A stretch of DNA of 42,673 bases, from positions 1-42,673 of the forward strand of contig JAJEQR010000033.1 of assembly GCA_020687485.1 (NCBI GenBank), in the 5' to 3' direction. Origin of the DNA: Hominifimenecus microfluidus (GTDB lineage Bacteria > Bacillota > Clostridia > Lachnospirales > Lachnospiraceae). Below, piece after piece: positions 24,913-32,107 of the stretch. Both the position numbers and the translations under genes were made by a program. The first letter of the stretch is position 1, and each line of letters opens with the position of its first letter. The notes beneath the pieces were generated by a model that worked only from the letters and a program-made list of their open reading frames with translations, was not told the origin of the DNA and made no database searches.

Positions 24913-26376
24913 TCACTTATTCCAGAATGTACAATTCTCCGCCTCTTGGATTATAGCATCTGCATCTTCTTTGATCAAAAGCTTTTTCTCAAGGCACGAC
25001 TGTACGCTGTTCTTCACTTTCTCCACATAGTCTTCTTTTCCGTTATAAAGCTTTGCCAGAATCTCTGGCTCCAGAGGACTTGCCGTCGCATCCGTCTTGA
25101 AATGATAAGCCGGAACCTCCAGATAAGGAAGACGCATACCTCCTTTGACGTTGCCGAGTTCATCCATGCTGAGAACGGTTGCCGGATATACTTGCTCCGT
25201 CTCATACGGCTTCGTGCTAGGAGGATTCGTTCCGTCCAGAATCCATTTCTTCAGGTTATCCAGCGCCGCATCCAGAGCATATCTGGTCGGGAATTCGAAG
25301 GTCGCCAGATCTTCCTCGCTCCATGCTTTCCAGGTTCTGCCGTTCACAATCTTCAGGCCCATCTTCTCCACATCTTCATGGCTGGGTTCTGTATAGTATG
25401 TGTACTTCAGCATCAGACCAGTACCGGCGATCTCATAGCTGCGATAATAGTTACCTGCCTCGTTGCTGTCATTTCTCCGCTGCATATATGCCCAGTCGGG
25501 ATGCATGCCGCCTCCCAGCATATCCCGGCAGGTGTACACACGCATCAGCGGTACCTTTCCGTAGAATTTGCAGCGCTCATCCAGATGATGCAGCTTCTCC
25601 TCATACTGATTGACATTGCCCGGAGCGCCGGTCATGAAGATCAGATAGCCATCGTAGATGGGGCTTCCATCCTCCCGGCAGGATACCGGATCAACCGCCG
25701 CCACGTAGGTAGCCAAATCTCCGGCGGTAGCACCGGTTCCGACAACTGCCTTTACCGAATAGCCGTACAACGGGTTTCTCTCGCTCTGCTCCTTGAACAG
25801 CATACCAAGCTGGCTGTACATATCCCAGGTCAGTCCGTTCTCACGATCCGGATCAGTGTAGTCGTCATGGTAGGTATTTGACTGCGAACGATCCAGGCGG
25901 TGCTCCTTCGGTATCGGATTCTCATACGAGAGTCTGCCGTATCTCTCCTCATCAAACTTTCTCAGATTGTCGATGACATTTGCACGGACAGATACGCCCA
26001 CCCAGGCATCGCCCTCCCGCATCATGTACTTATGGCAATTTCCCCACAGCGCAATCGCACGATCATACCCTCTGGCCCAGTTGAACATCTCGACAACAAC
26101 CGTGCCGCTGAATTTCGCGGGATCTGCAGGCTTGCGGATCAGGAAACGCGTCGTATATTTCGCTCCTTCTCTTTCTATGCCTGCGTATTTCTGTCCTTCC
26201 GGCCATGTATAAATCTTCGCGTCTCCGGACAGAAGATATTCCTCTTCCACATATCCATAGGATGCCAGATCCATCGGACGCACCTGGTAAAGCGCACCTC
26301 CAAACGGATGGCTCTTCTCTGTAACCGAAAGCTTGATTACTTCGGATGCTGGCTTTACCGGAATCTCTCTTCCCAT
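24913..26376 (-). CDS. Alpha/beta-hydrolase domain protein with Thr at the nucleophile position
   Basis: A 487-residue cytoplasmic protein of the large alpha/beta hydrolase-domain group (the Abhydrolase_10-like type). Family-like landmarks: YTTRFLIRKPADPAKFSGTV and VVEMFNWARGYDRA in the first third, WVGVSVRANVIDNLRKFD after it, and a probable nucleophile elbow at VVGTGATAGDLATYV. There the GxSxG motif reads GATAG, so Ser is replaced by Thr. Family placement is by pattern. It is the first gene of the minus-strand island, 396 bases from the divergent ceramidase-like gene, with GGAGGAG before its ATG. The reaction is unknown. Confidence 0.75.
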   Translation of the reverse strand: MGREIPVKPASEVIKLSVTEKSHPFGGALYQVRPMDLASYGYVEEEYLLSGDAKIYTWPEGQKYAGIEREGAKYTTRFLIRKPADPAKFSGTVVVEMFNWARGYDRAIALWGNCHKYMMREGDAWVGVSVRANVIDNLRKFDEERYGRLSYENPIPKEHRLDRSQSNTYHDDYTDPDRENGLTWDMYSQLGMLFKEQSERNPLYGYSVKAVVGTGATAGDLATYVAAVDPVSCREDGSPIYDGYLIFMTGAPGNVNQYEEKLHHLDERCKFYGKVPLMRVYTCRDMLGGGMHPDWAYMQRRNDSNEAGNYYRSYEIAGTGLMLKYTYYTEPSHEDVEKMGLKIVNGRTWKAWSEEDLATFEFPTRYALDAALDNLKKWILDGTNPPSTKPYETEQVYPATVLSMDELGNVKGGMRLPYLEVPAYHFKTDATASPLEPEILAKLYNGKEDYVEKVKNSVQSCLEKKLLIKEDADAIIQEAENCTFWNK

Positions 26377-26510
26377 TTAATCTCCTCCTTCACACATTCA
26401 CATATTGTCTGTTTCCGACAATTACGGATGTGCGCACTCCCGCCGTCTTGTCTTCCACATTTTTCACCTGTTGATTTTACAATTTGTTTTCCCTCACTGG
26501 GGATAGTGGC

Positions 26511-26540
26511 ATCATACCATTTGTTTTTATACTTTACCAA
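26511..26540 (-). promoter_or_regulatory. Promoter of the hydrolase/transport operon
   Basis: Minus-strand TTGGTA (26535-26540), an 18-base spacer and TATGAT (26511-26516). It leaves a leader of about 135 bases before the hydrolase ATG. I see no obvious riboswitch fold in that leader. Confidence 0.6.
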
Positions 26541-26620
26541 CACTTCTTTTTTGTGTTTTCCACAATCACAGGTTGTATATCAGTTTTTGTCCTCAATTTT
26601 TTCTTGTATATAGACAACTT

Positions 26621-26635
26621 ATTACTGTTAGTAAT
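26621..26635. promoter_or_regulatory. Palindrome in the divergent promoter region (candidate LysR-type site)
   Basis: ATTACT-GTT-AGTAAT is a perfect inverted repeat and fits T-N11-A (TTACTGTTAGTAA). It lies in the 396-base gap between the divergent hydrolase and ceramidase-like genes, about 80 bases upstream of the minus-strand -35. Downstream, TATAAA at 26643-26648 may belong to the plus-strand promoter. The LysR gene two genes away is the natural candidate regulator. Confidence 0.55.
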
Positions 26636-26772
26636 TTTAGTGTATAAATGCTAAGATAAGAAGCAGAGAAGGAGTACAGCACCTGATCCGACAGATTAAG
26701 GAGAAACTGCCGGAGACGAATAAAGCAAAGAAAGAAATGAAAGAAAACAAAAGGAATCGAGGAGATTTGGAT

Positions 26773-28044
26773 ATGAACAATACGAACGATAAGAAAGATA
26801 AGAATCAGCTGCGCGTCGGCGCAGCCCGCATATGTATTACGCCCGAGCCGGAATATTTTCCTATGGAACATTTTCGCAACCATATGACTGGAAAGCCATC
26901 CATATTCAGCGGAAAGATTGCCGAAGATATCTTCTTTCGCCTGATTCTGGTAGAGAATGCGCATACCCGTCTTGTATGGGCAGTTCTGGATCTTCCGGGC
27001 GTGCCGGAGGCGGAGGAGGTTACTCAGCTGATCGCTGACTACGCGCATATTCCGGAATCCCACGTAATTTACACCTGCACGCATAATCACAGCGGTATCT
27101 ACGCAGATAATCCGGTATTTGAAAAATGGTACGGCGAGCCTTTTACAAGCAAGGTTCACCGCTACCGCCGCTATCTGCGCGAGGAGATCATCCCGAAAGC
27201 CATTCACCAGGCCGAGGAAAACCTGCAGCCCGCTGTGATGGGTATCCAGAAGGGCGAATGCTACCTGAATGTCAATCGTAACGAGAAGGAACTTGGCTCG
27301 AAAGCGGGGACCTACGGCTTCCGTGTCGGCGGCCCGACCGACCGTGATCTGTTCGTCATCCGCTTCGATGACCTCTCCGGCCATCCGATCGCGCTGATGT
27401 ACAACTACGCGGTTCATGCCTGCATGATGATTCATAACAACCCGGAGGGCAAAGGAACCGAAATCTCCGGTGATTTTGTCGGCGGCGCCTGTCGGATCAT
27501 CGAGAAACAGTATGATGACAAAGCGGTAGTCATGTTTACCAGCGGTGCTGCCGGCGATATGAATCCGATCATGATGTCAAGAGTCAACATCGTAGAACCG
27601 GATGGAAGCATCACTACAAAGGAGCTCGGCGCTGCCGGTCCGATCATTCTCGATTTCATGAAAAACCGCCTGGCTCGCGATATTCTGACAGTAAACCAGA
27701 AGGTACAGACCAATACTTATGCACCGACACTCTGGGCCGGTGTGCGGAAATTCACTGCGCCGTCCACAGCCGCCGATATTCCCGGTCCGCCCCGTGATAT
27801 CACCTTCCGCATCGGACTAATGGTACTGGGCGATGCGCTCATTATTGTAAGCAACGGCGAGATCTTTAACCAAATCGGCCGCCGCTTAAAAGACTCCACG
27901 CCTTATAAGAATACAATGATGATTACACACGCCGGAGCCTGGACTTCCTACGTGAAGGATGATTCCGGAGATGGAATCTACGAGACCGGCGCAGCAAAAG
28001 CGCTCGAAGACTTACTGAAGGAATACCGGAACTCCTGCTGCTGA
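26773..28044 (+). CDS. Neutral/alkaline ceramidase-like hydrolase, short intracellular form
   Basis: The 423-residue protein matches the N-terminal catalytic domain of neutral ceramidases, zinc amidases that split an N-acyl bond. Supporting motifs: QLRVGAARICITPE at the start, CTHNHSG (metal-ligand His pair), NYAVHACMM (His), and FTSGAAGDMNPI in place of the family loop around the catalytic Ser. Known bacterial ceramidases are secreted and around 650-700 residues. This one has no signal peptide and lacks the C-terminal domain, so the substrate is likely a different amide or ester inside the cell. GAGGAG eight bases upstream supports ATG 26773 over 26737. It diverges from the hydrolase operon. 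Confidence 0.82.
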   Translation: MNNTNDKKDKNQLRVGAARICITPEPEYFPMEHFRNHMTGKPSIFSGKIAEDIFFRLILVENAHTRLVWAVLDLPGVPEAEEVTQLIADYAHIPESHVIYTCTHNHSGIYADNPVFEKWYGEPFTSKVHRYRRYLREEIIPKAIHQAEENLQPAVMGIQKGECYLNVNRNEKELGSKAGTYGFRVGGPTDRDLFVIRFDDLSGHPIALMYNYAVHACMMIHNNPEGKGTEISGDFVGGACRIIEKQYDDKAVVMFTSGAAGDMNPIMMSRVNIVEPDGSITTKELGAAGPIILDFMKNRLARDILTVNQKVQTNTYAPTLWAGVRKFTAPSTAADIPGPPRDITFRIGLMVLGDALIIVSNGEIFNQIGRRLKDSTPYKNTMMITHAGAWTSYVKDDSGDGIYETGAAKALEDLLKEYRNSCC

Positions 28045-28115
28045 CACAATGTCAGCTCCAGTTTTATCCTTATATACAACCTGTGATTCTCCATGAATCA
28101 TGCCCCTTCTGGCAG

Positions 28116-28150
28116 ACAGCCGCCTGTTCCCTTTGAGGATCAGCGGCTGT
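28116..28150 (+). terminator. Possible terminator after the ceramidase-like gene
   Basis: ACAGCCGC (28116-28123) and GCGGCTGT (28143-28150) pair across a 19-base loop and are followed by TTGCTATTTTTG. The loop is long and the U-tract interrupted; moreover the tail overlaps the lysR promoter. Confidence 0.4.
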
Positions 28151-28179
28151 TTGCTATTTTTGTTTCTATGGTATATAAT
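28151..28179 (+). promoter_or_regulatory. Sigma-A promoter of the LysR gene
   Basis: TTGCTA (28151-28156), 17-base spacer, TATAAT (28174-28179), about 80 bases before the start codon. Confidence 0.78.
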
Positions 28180-28257
28180 AAGAAGTAACGATGCACACGT
28201 ATCTGTCGGCAATATATCGATTGATGTAATTGAATATCTGATACAAAGGAGGATACC

Positions 28258-29211
28258 ATGTCTGAACCATCTCTGGAATACTTTATTGCAATCGCTGAAG
28301 AATGCAATATTTCCCAGGCCGCCAAGCGCCTGAATATCTCTCAGCAGGGATTGAGCAACTATCTTCAGAAGCTGGAGGCTTATTATAATGTCCCTCTTCT
28401 GGTTCGCAAGCCGTCCATGCACCTGACAGAGGCCGGTTCCATGGTATACGATGCTGCCCGGCAGATCCACCGGGTCAAGAAGGATCTGCGTCTGAATATC
28501 GAGCACCTGAATTCGTCTCAGAACACGCTCTGTATCGGAATTTATGCGCCGAATGCTTCTATGCTGATGGATTTTATCCCTCTGATTGAATTCGGAAAGA
28601 AATATCCTACTGTCACCTACAATGTTACAGAGGATTCCAACCGCGTACTCCGGGATCTGTTGGCTGCCGGCAAGCTGGATCTCGTCATCAGCGCTTACCG
28701 AGATAGCATGACCTTCCCGGATTTCGAGATTCAGAAGCTCTATTCCAATCAGGAATATATTATTATCTCTGATGTCCTGATGAAACAATATTTTCCGAAT
28801 GTAAATGAAGATATACTGGCAGAATTCAAGAACGGCGTACAGCTGGAACAGTTCCAGGATGTTCCGCTGGTACTTCCTCCAGCTGACTGCGGATTTTCCC
28901 GCCATATGTCCCGTTACTGTGAGGAGAACCATATAAAGCTGAATGTAATCGGTGAGATCTCCAACCGCTATCTAAGCAATAGTATGGTCTTCGACGGCGT
29001 TGTCTACGGTTTCTGCGACAAACGTTATCTCTCCCACCTGCAGGCGACCCGGCCGCAGCCGCTCACCTGCGAGATCTATGCTTTCCCGGTGAAAGCACCC
29101 GCAATATACAATAATGTCGGTGTCATGTACCGAAAGGCGGAGAAACACCCGCCCTACTTCATGGAACTGATCGATATGATTTTGAAGCAGAACGCTGATC
29201 TGGCAGAATAA
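28258..29211 (+). CDS. LysR-family transcriptional regulator
   Basis: A 317-residue LysR regulator. The winged helix at residues 5-60 includes FIAIAEECNISQAAKRLNIS and QQGLSNYLQKLE. The effector domain of about 220 residues includes LCIGIYAPNASMLMDFIPL and LDLVISAYRDSM. AAAGGAGG precedes the ATG by six bases. LysR proteins usually control neighbouring, often divergent, genes in response to a small carboxylate or aromatic. Here the obvious targets are the ceramidase-like gene and the hydrolase/transport operon, which have candidate T-N11-A sites. It is followed by the convergent tsf unit. Confidence 0.95.
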   Translation: MSEPSLEYFIAIAEECNISQAAKRLNISQQGLSNYLQKLEAYYNVPLLVRKPSMHLTEAGSMVYDAARQIHRVKKDLRLNIEHLNSSQNTLCIGIYAPNASMLMDFIPLIEFGKKYPTVTYNVTEDSNRVLRDLLAAGKLDLVISAYRDSMTFPDFEIQKLYSNQEYIIISDVLMKQYFPNVNEDILAEFKNGVQLEQFQDVPLVLPPADCGFSRHMSRYCEENHIKLNVIGEISNRYLSNSMVFDGVVYGFCDKRYLSHLQATRPQPLTCEIYAFPVKAPAIYNNVGVMYRKAEKHPPYFMELIDMILKQNADLAE

Positions 29212-29258
29212 TTGCTGATTCCATTCGACACATATCATTTTGATAACACACTATGAAA

Positions 29259-29293
29259 AAGCCTCCTGAAAACCAAATATTTTCAGGAGGCTT
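29259..29293. terminator. Intrinsic terminator of rpsB-tsf (also serving lysR)
   Basis: AAGCCTCCTGAAAA pairs with TTTTCAGGAGGCTT around a 7-base loop. On the minus strand the stem is followed by a T-run; on the plus strand the T-run is weaker. Confidence 0.88.
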
Positions 29294-29327
29294 AAATTCT
29301 TACAAAAGATTCGCGTGACAGTTCAGA

Positions 29328-30266
29328 CTACTGTCCCATCTGCTTTGCAACTTCTTCTGCAAAGTTCTCTTCCTTCTTCTGCATGCCTTCGCCGGTCTCG
29401 AAGCGAACAAACTTCTTAACAGCAACGGGGGCACCTACAGCCTTGGAAACCTGCTGCATGTACTGAGCTACGGTCTGCTTGCCGTCTTCAGCCTTAACAT
29501 AAACCTGATCCATCAGGCAGAAATCCTTCAGCTCCTTGCTGATACGGCCCTGAATCATGCCCTGGATAACCTTCTCAGGCTTAGCGGATTCCTTGGGATC
29601 ATTCATGATCTGAGCCATCAGAATCTCCTTCTCATGAGCGATGAACTCATCGGAAACTTCGTCACGGCTTACATACTGAGGACGCAGTGCAGCGATCTGC
29701 ATAGCAATGTTCTTCAGAGCTTCCTTCACTTCGTCGTTAACAACCTCGGTCTCAGCCTCAACCAGAACGCCGATACGACCGCCGCCATGGGTATAAGCTA
29801 CTACGCAGCCACCCTCAGCGTTAACCTGTGCAAAACGGCGAATGCTCAGCTTCTCACCGATAATGGAGATCTTGCTGGACAGCTCTTCGGCAACCGTCTT
29901 GGTGGTATCCAGTGCCCACGGCTCAGCCAGGAATGCATCAATGTCAGCAGCGGTAGTGTTCATAGCCTGCTCGGCAACCTGTGCTACATACTCCTGGAAA
30001 TCCGCATTCTTCGCTACAAAGTCGGTCTCACTGTTAACTTCAACGATAACAGCCTTCTTGTCGCCGTCCACCAGAGTCTTAACCAGACCCTCTGCTGCGA
30101 TACGGCTGGCCTTCTTAGCTGCTGCTGCCAGTCCCTTTTCTCTCAGAAACTCAACGGCCTTGTCCATATCGCCGTCAACAGCGCTCAATGCCTTCTTACA
30201 GTCCATCATGCCTGCGCCGGTCATCTCGCGCAGTTCTTTTACCATTGCTGCGGTTACTGCTGCCAT
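29328..30266 (-). CDS. tsf: Elongation factor Ts
   Basis: EF-Ts recharges EF-Tu with GTP during translation. The 312-residue protein begins with the UBA-like VKELREMTGAGMMDCKKAL and has the conserved EVNSETDFVAKN, the EF-Tu contact segment. Its dimerisation/core region includes VVAYTHGGGRIGVLVE. It lies two bases after the rpsB stop, and its GGAGGAG site sits inside the end of rpsB, so the two are coupled. A strong terminator follows. Confidence 0.98.
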   Translation of the reverse strand: MAAVTAAMVKELREMTGAGMMDCKKALSAVDGDMDKAVEFLREKGLAAAAKKASRIAAEGLVKTLVDGDKKAVIVEVNSETDFVAKNADFQEYVAQVAEQAMNTTAADIDAFLAEPWALDTTKTVAEELSSKISIIGEKLSIRRFAQVNAEGGCVVAYTHGGGRIGVLVEAETEVVNDEVKEALKNIAMQIAALRPQYVSRDEVSDEFIAHEKEILMAQIMNDPKESAKPEKVIQGMIQGRISKELKDFCLMDQVYVKAEDGKQTVAQYMQQVSKAVGAPVAVKKFVRFETGEGMQKKEENFAEEVAKQMGQ

Positions 30267-30268
30267 AA

Positions 30269-31027
30269 TTAGTTCTCCTCCGTTGCTTCTGCCTCTGCGG
30301 CAAACTCTTCGCTCTCTGCTTCGATTGCAGCTTCGCCGAACTGCTCGCCCTGCTTTGCTTCGATAACAGCATCAGCCATCTTGGAAACGATCAGCTTAAC
30401 GGCGCGGATTGCATCGTCGTTACCCGGGATTACGTAATCCAGCTCTTCCGGATCACAGTTGGTGTCAGCGATACCGATCAGCTTGATACCCAGGGTGTGA
30501 GCTTCCTGTACGCAGATACGCTCCTTCTTGGGATCTACGATGAAGATTGCATCGGGCATCTTCTTCATGTCCTTGATACCGCCAAGGTTCTTCTCCAGCT
30601 TATCCCACTCCTTCTTGAGTGCGATAACTTCCTTCTTGGGCAGAACATCGAAAGTTCCGTCCTCTGCCATCTTCTCGATTGCTCTCAGGCGGGCAATACG
30701 GCTCTGGATGGTCTTGAAGTTGGTCAGCATACCGCCGAGCCATCTCTGGTTAACATAGTACATACCGCAACGCTCTGCCTCGGTCTGGATGGCATCCTGT
30801 GCCTGCTTCTTGGTACCAACAAACAGGATGGTGCCGCCGTTCGCTGCGATCTCGGAAATAGCATTGTAAGCCTCGTCAACCTTACCTACAGACTTCTGCA
30901 GATCAATGATATAGATACCATTTCTCTCGGTGTAGATGTAAGGAGCCATCTTAGGGTTCCATCTTCTGGTCTGATGGCCAAAGTGTACGCCTGCTTCCAG
31001 CAGCTGCTTCATAGAAATAACGCTCAT
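30269..31027 (-). CDS. rpsB: 30S ribosomal protein S2
   Basis: S2 joins the small subunit late and is needed for S1 binding where S1 exists. The 252-residue protein starts [19 protein letters not shown] and contains [28 protein letters not shown] and [12 protein letters not shown], all standard S2. The real start is ATG 31027 behind GGAGGAAG; the frame is open 28 codons further without a ribosome site. It is first of the rpsB-tsf operon. Confidence 0.98.
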   Translation of the reverse strand: MSVISMKQLLEAGVHFGHQTRRWNPKMAPYIYTERNGIYIIDLQKSVGKVDEAYNAISEIAANGGTILFVGTKKQAQDAIQTEAERCGMYYVNQRWLGGMLTNFKTIQSRIARLRAIEKMAEDGTFDVLPKKEVIALKKEWDKLEKNLGGIKDMKKMPDAIFIVDPKKERICVQEAHTLGIKLIGIADTNCDPEELDYVIPGNDDAIRAVKLIVSKMADAVIEAKQGEQFGEAAIEAESEEFAAEAEATEEN

Positions 31028-31133
31028 GTTGTCTTCCTCCAAATGGTTTTTTCCTTCCGTATACTTCTCCATCGGACAACCTGTATCAGGCACCGGTCCG
31101 AATATCCGCATACGTGATTTTTTAGACCATAAG

Positions 31134-31162
31134 AGTATAACACATGAGCGTTATTTATGCAA
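31134..31162 (-). promoter_or_regulatory. Sigma-A promoter of rpsB-tsf
   Basis: Minus-strand TTGCAT (31157-31162), 17-base spacer, TATACT (31134-31139), leaving a leader of about 100 bases that may carry regulatory structure. Confidence 0.8.
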
Positions 31163-31207
31163 GTATCTTTTTTCTGTTTTGCAATGATTTTCTGCTGTTT
31201 TCGAACC

Positions 31208-31990
31208 TCATGCCTTCCCGTTCTTCATCGCAGCCAGCTCATCCAGAATCAACTCGTTCTGAATCTTGATGTAAGTTCCCTTCATACCGGAAGAACGAGA
31301 TTCGATCACGCCGGCACTCTCCAGCTTGCGCAGCGCATTCACAATAACCGAACGGGTAATGCCCACACGGTCAGCAACCTTGCTGGCAACCAGGATACCT
31401 TCATTGCCCTGCATCTCTTCGAAAATATGCTGCACCGCATCCAGCTCGGAAGCAGACAGTGTACTGATCGCAGACTTTACGATCTGCATCTTGCGGATCT
31501 CCTCCGCGCTCTCCTCATTCAGGGAACGCAACATCTCAAGACCTACGACAGCATTTCCGTACTCCGCCAGAATAATATCGTCAATCTCATACGGCTCGCC
31601 CATCTTATATACGAACAGGGTACCCAGACGCTCACCGGCAATATCGATCGGGGTAACGATCACATGATACTTGCGGATATCCGCGCCTTCGAATCCAAGG
31701 GTCTCAAGATGAACATTTTCCTTGGTAGAAAGAATATTCAACAGACGTTCGTTCAGCTGCTCATCTATAAACTGTCCTACCTTCACCTGACTCCACAGGT
31801 CATCCGGCTCTTCCGCGGGAAAGTATTCACCCAGTCCAAGGATCTTCCCCTTCTTGCTGATGACCAGGATATTCGATTCCAATGCATCGCTCAATACATG
31901 GCAGATGTCACTAAACACAAACACCTTAGACGTATTATTGTGAAGCAATTTGTTGATTTTTCGTGTCTTATCCAGTAATTGTACGCTCAT
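31208..31990 (-). CDS. codY: Global nutritional regulator CodY
   Basis: CodY senses branched-chain amino acids and GTP and represses many genes when nutrients are rich. The 260-residue protein has the GAF-type sensor (about 1-155, starting MSVQLLDKTRKINKLL). Its C-terminal winged helix contains VASKVADRVGITRSVIVNAL, nearly identical to the Bacillus protein. ATG 31990 has GGAGG six bases upstream; the in-frame start five codons earlier lacks one. It lies downstream of topA but has its own promoter with candidate CodY boxes, pointing to autoregulation. Confidence 0.98.
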   Translation of the reverse strand: MSVQLLDKTRKINKLLHNNTSKVFVFSDICHVLSDALESNILVISKKGKILGLGEYFPAEEPDDLWSQVKVGQFIDEQLNERLLNILSTKENVHLETLGFEGADIRKYHVIVTPIDIAGERLGTLFVYKMGEPYEIDDIILAEYGNAVVGLEMLRSLNEESAEEIRKMQIVKSAISTLSASELDAVQHIFEEMQGNEGILVASKVADRVGITRSVIVNALRKLESAGVIESRSSGMKGTYIKIQNELILDELAAMKNGKA

Positions 31991-32029
31991 GATCCGCCTC
32001 CTCAACGAAATTTTGCCTTTGACCTCTTT

Positions 32030-32097
32030 ATCTTACAACATATTTTTTTGATTTGCAATCTTTTTCTGATTATTTCACAAATTTTTTTCAGGCAAAT
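32030..32097 (-). promoter_or_regulatory. codY promoter with candidate CodY boxes
   Basis: Minus-strand TTGCAA (32053-32058), a 17-base spacer and TAAGAT (32030-32035) form the promoter. Just upstream, AATAATCAGAAAAAG (32060-32074) matches 11 of 15 positions of the CodY box AATTTTCWGAAAATT. A second, weaker match (about 10 of 15) is centred at 32090. These are hand-counted. Confidence 0.6.
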
Positions 32098-32107
32098 TTC
32101 TTTTCTA

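Noticed and set aside
26593-27435. 280-codon minus-strand frame opposite the ceramidase-like gene
   Set aside because: Codon-phase shadow: the plus-strand frame has clear family motifs and a ribosome site, this one has neither.
18914-31152. Shared 11-mer ACATGAGCGTT inside the VOC and rpsB promoters (18914-18924, 31142-31152)
   Set aside because: It sits at different distances from the two -10 boxes, and by rough count many 11-mers should recur by chance in a window of this size.
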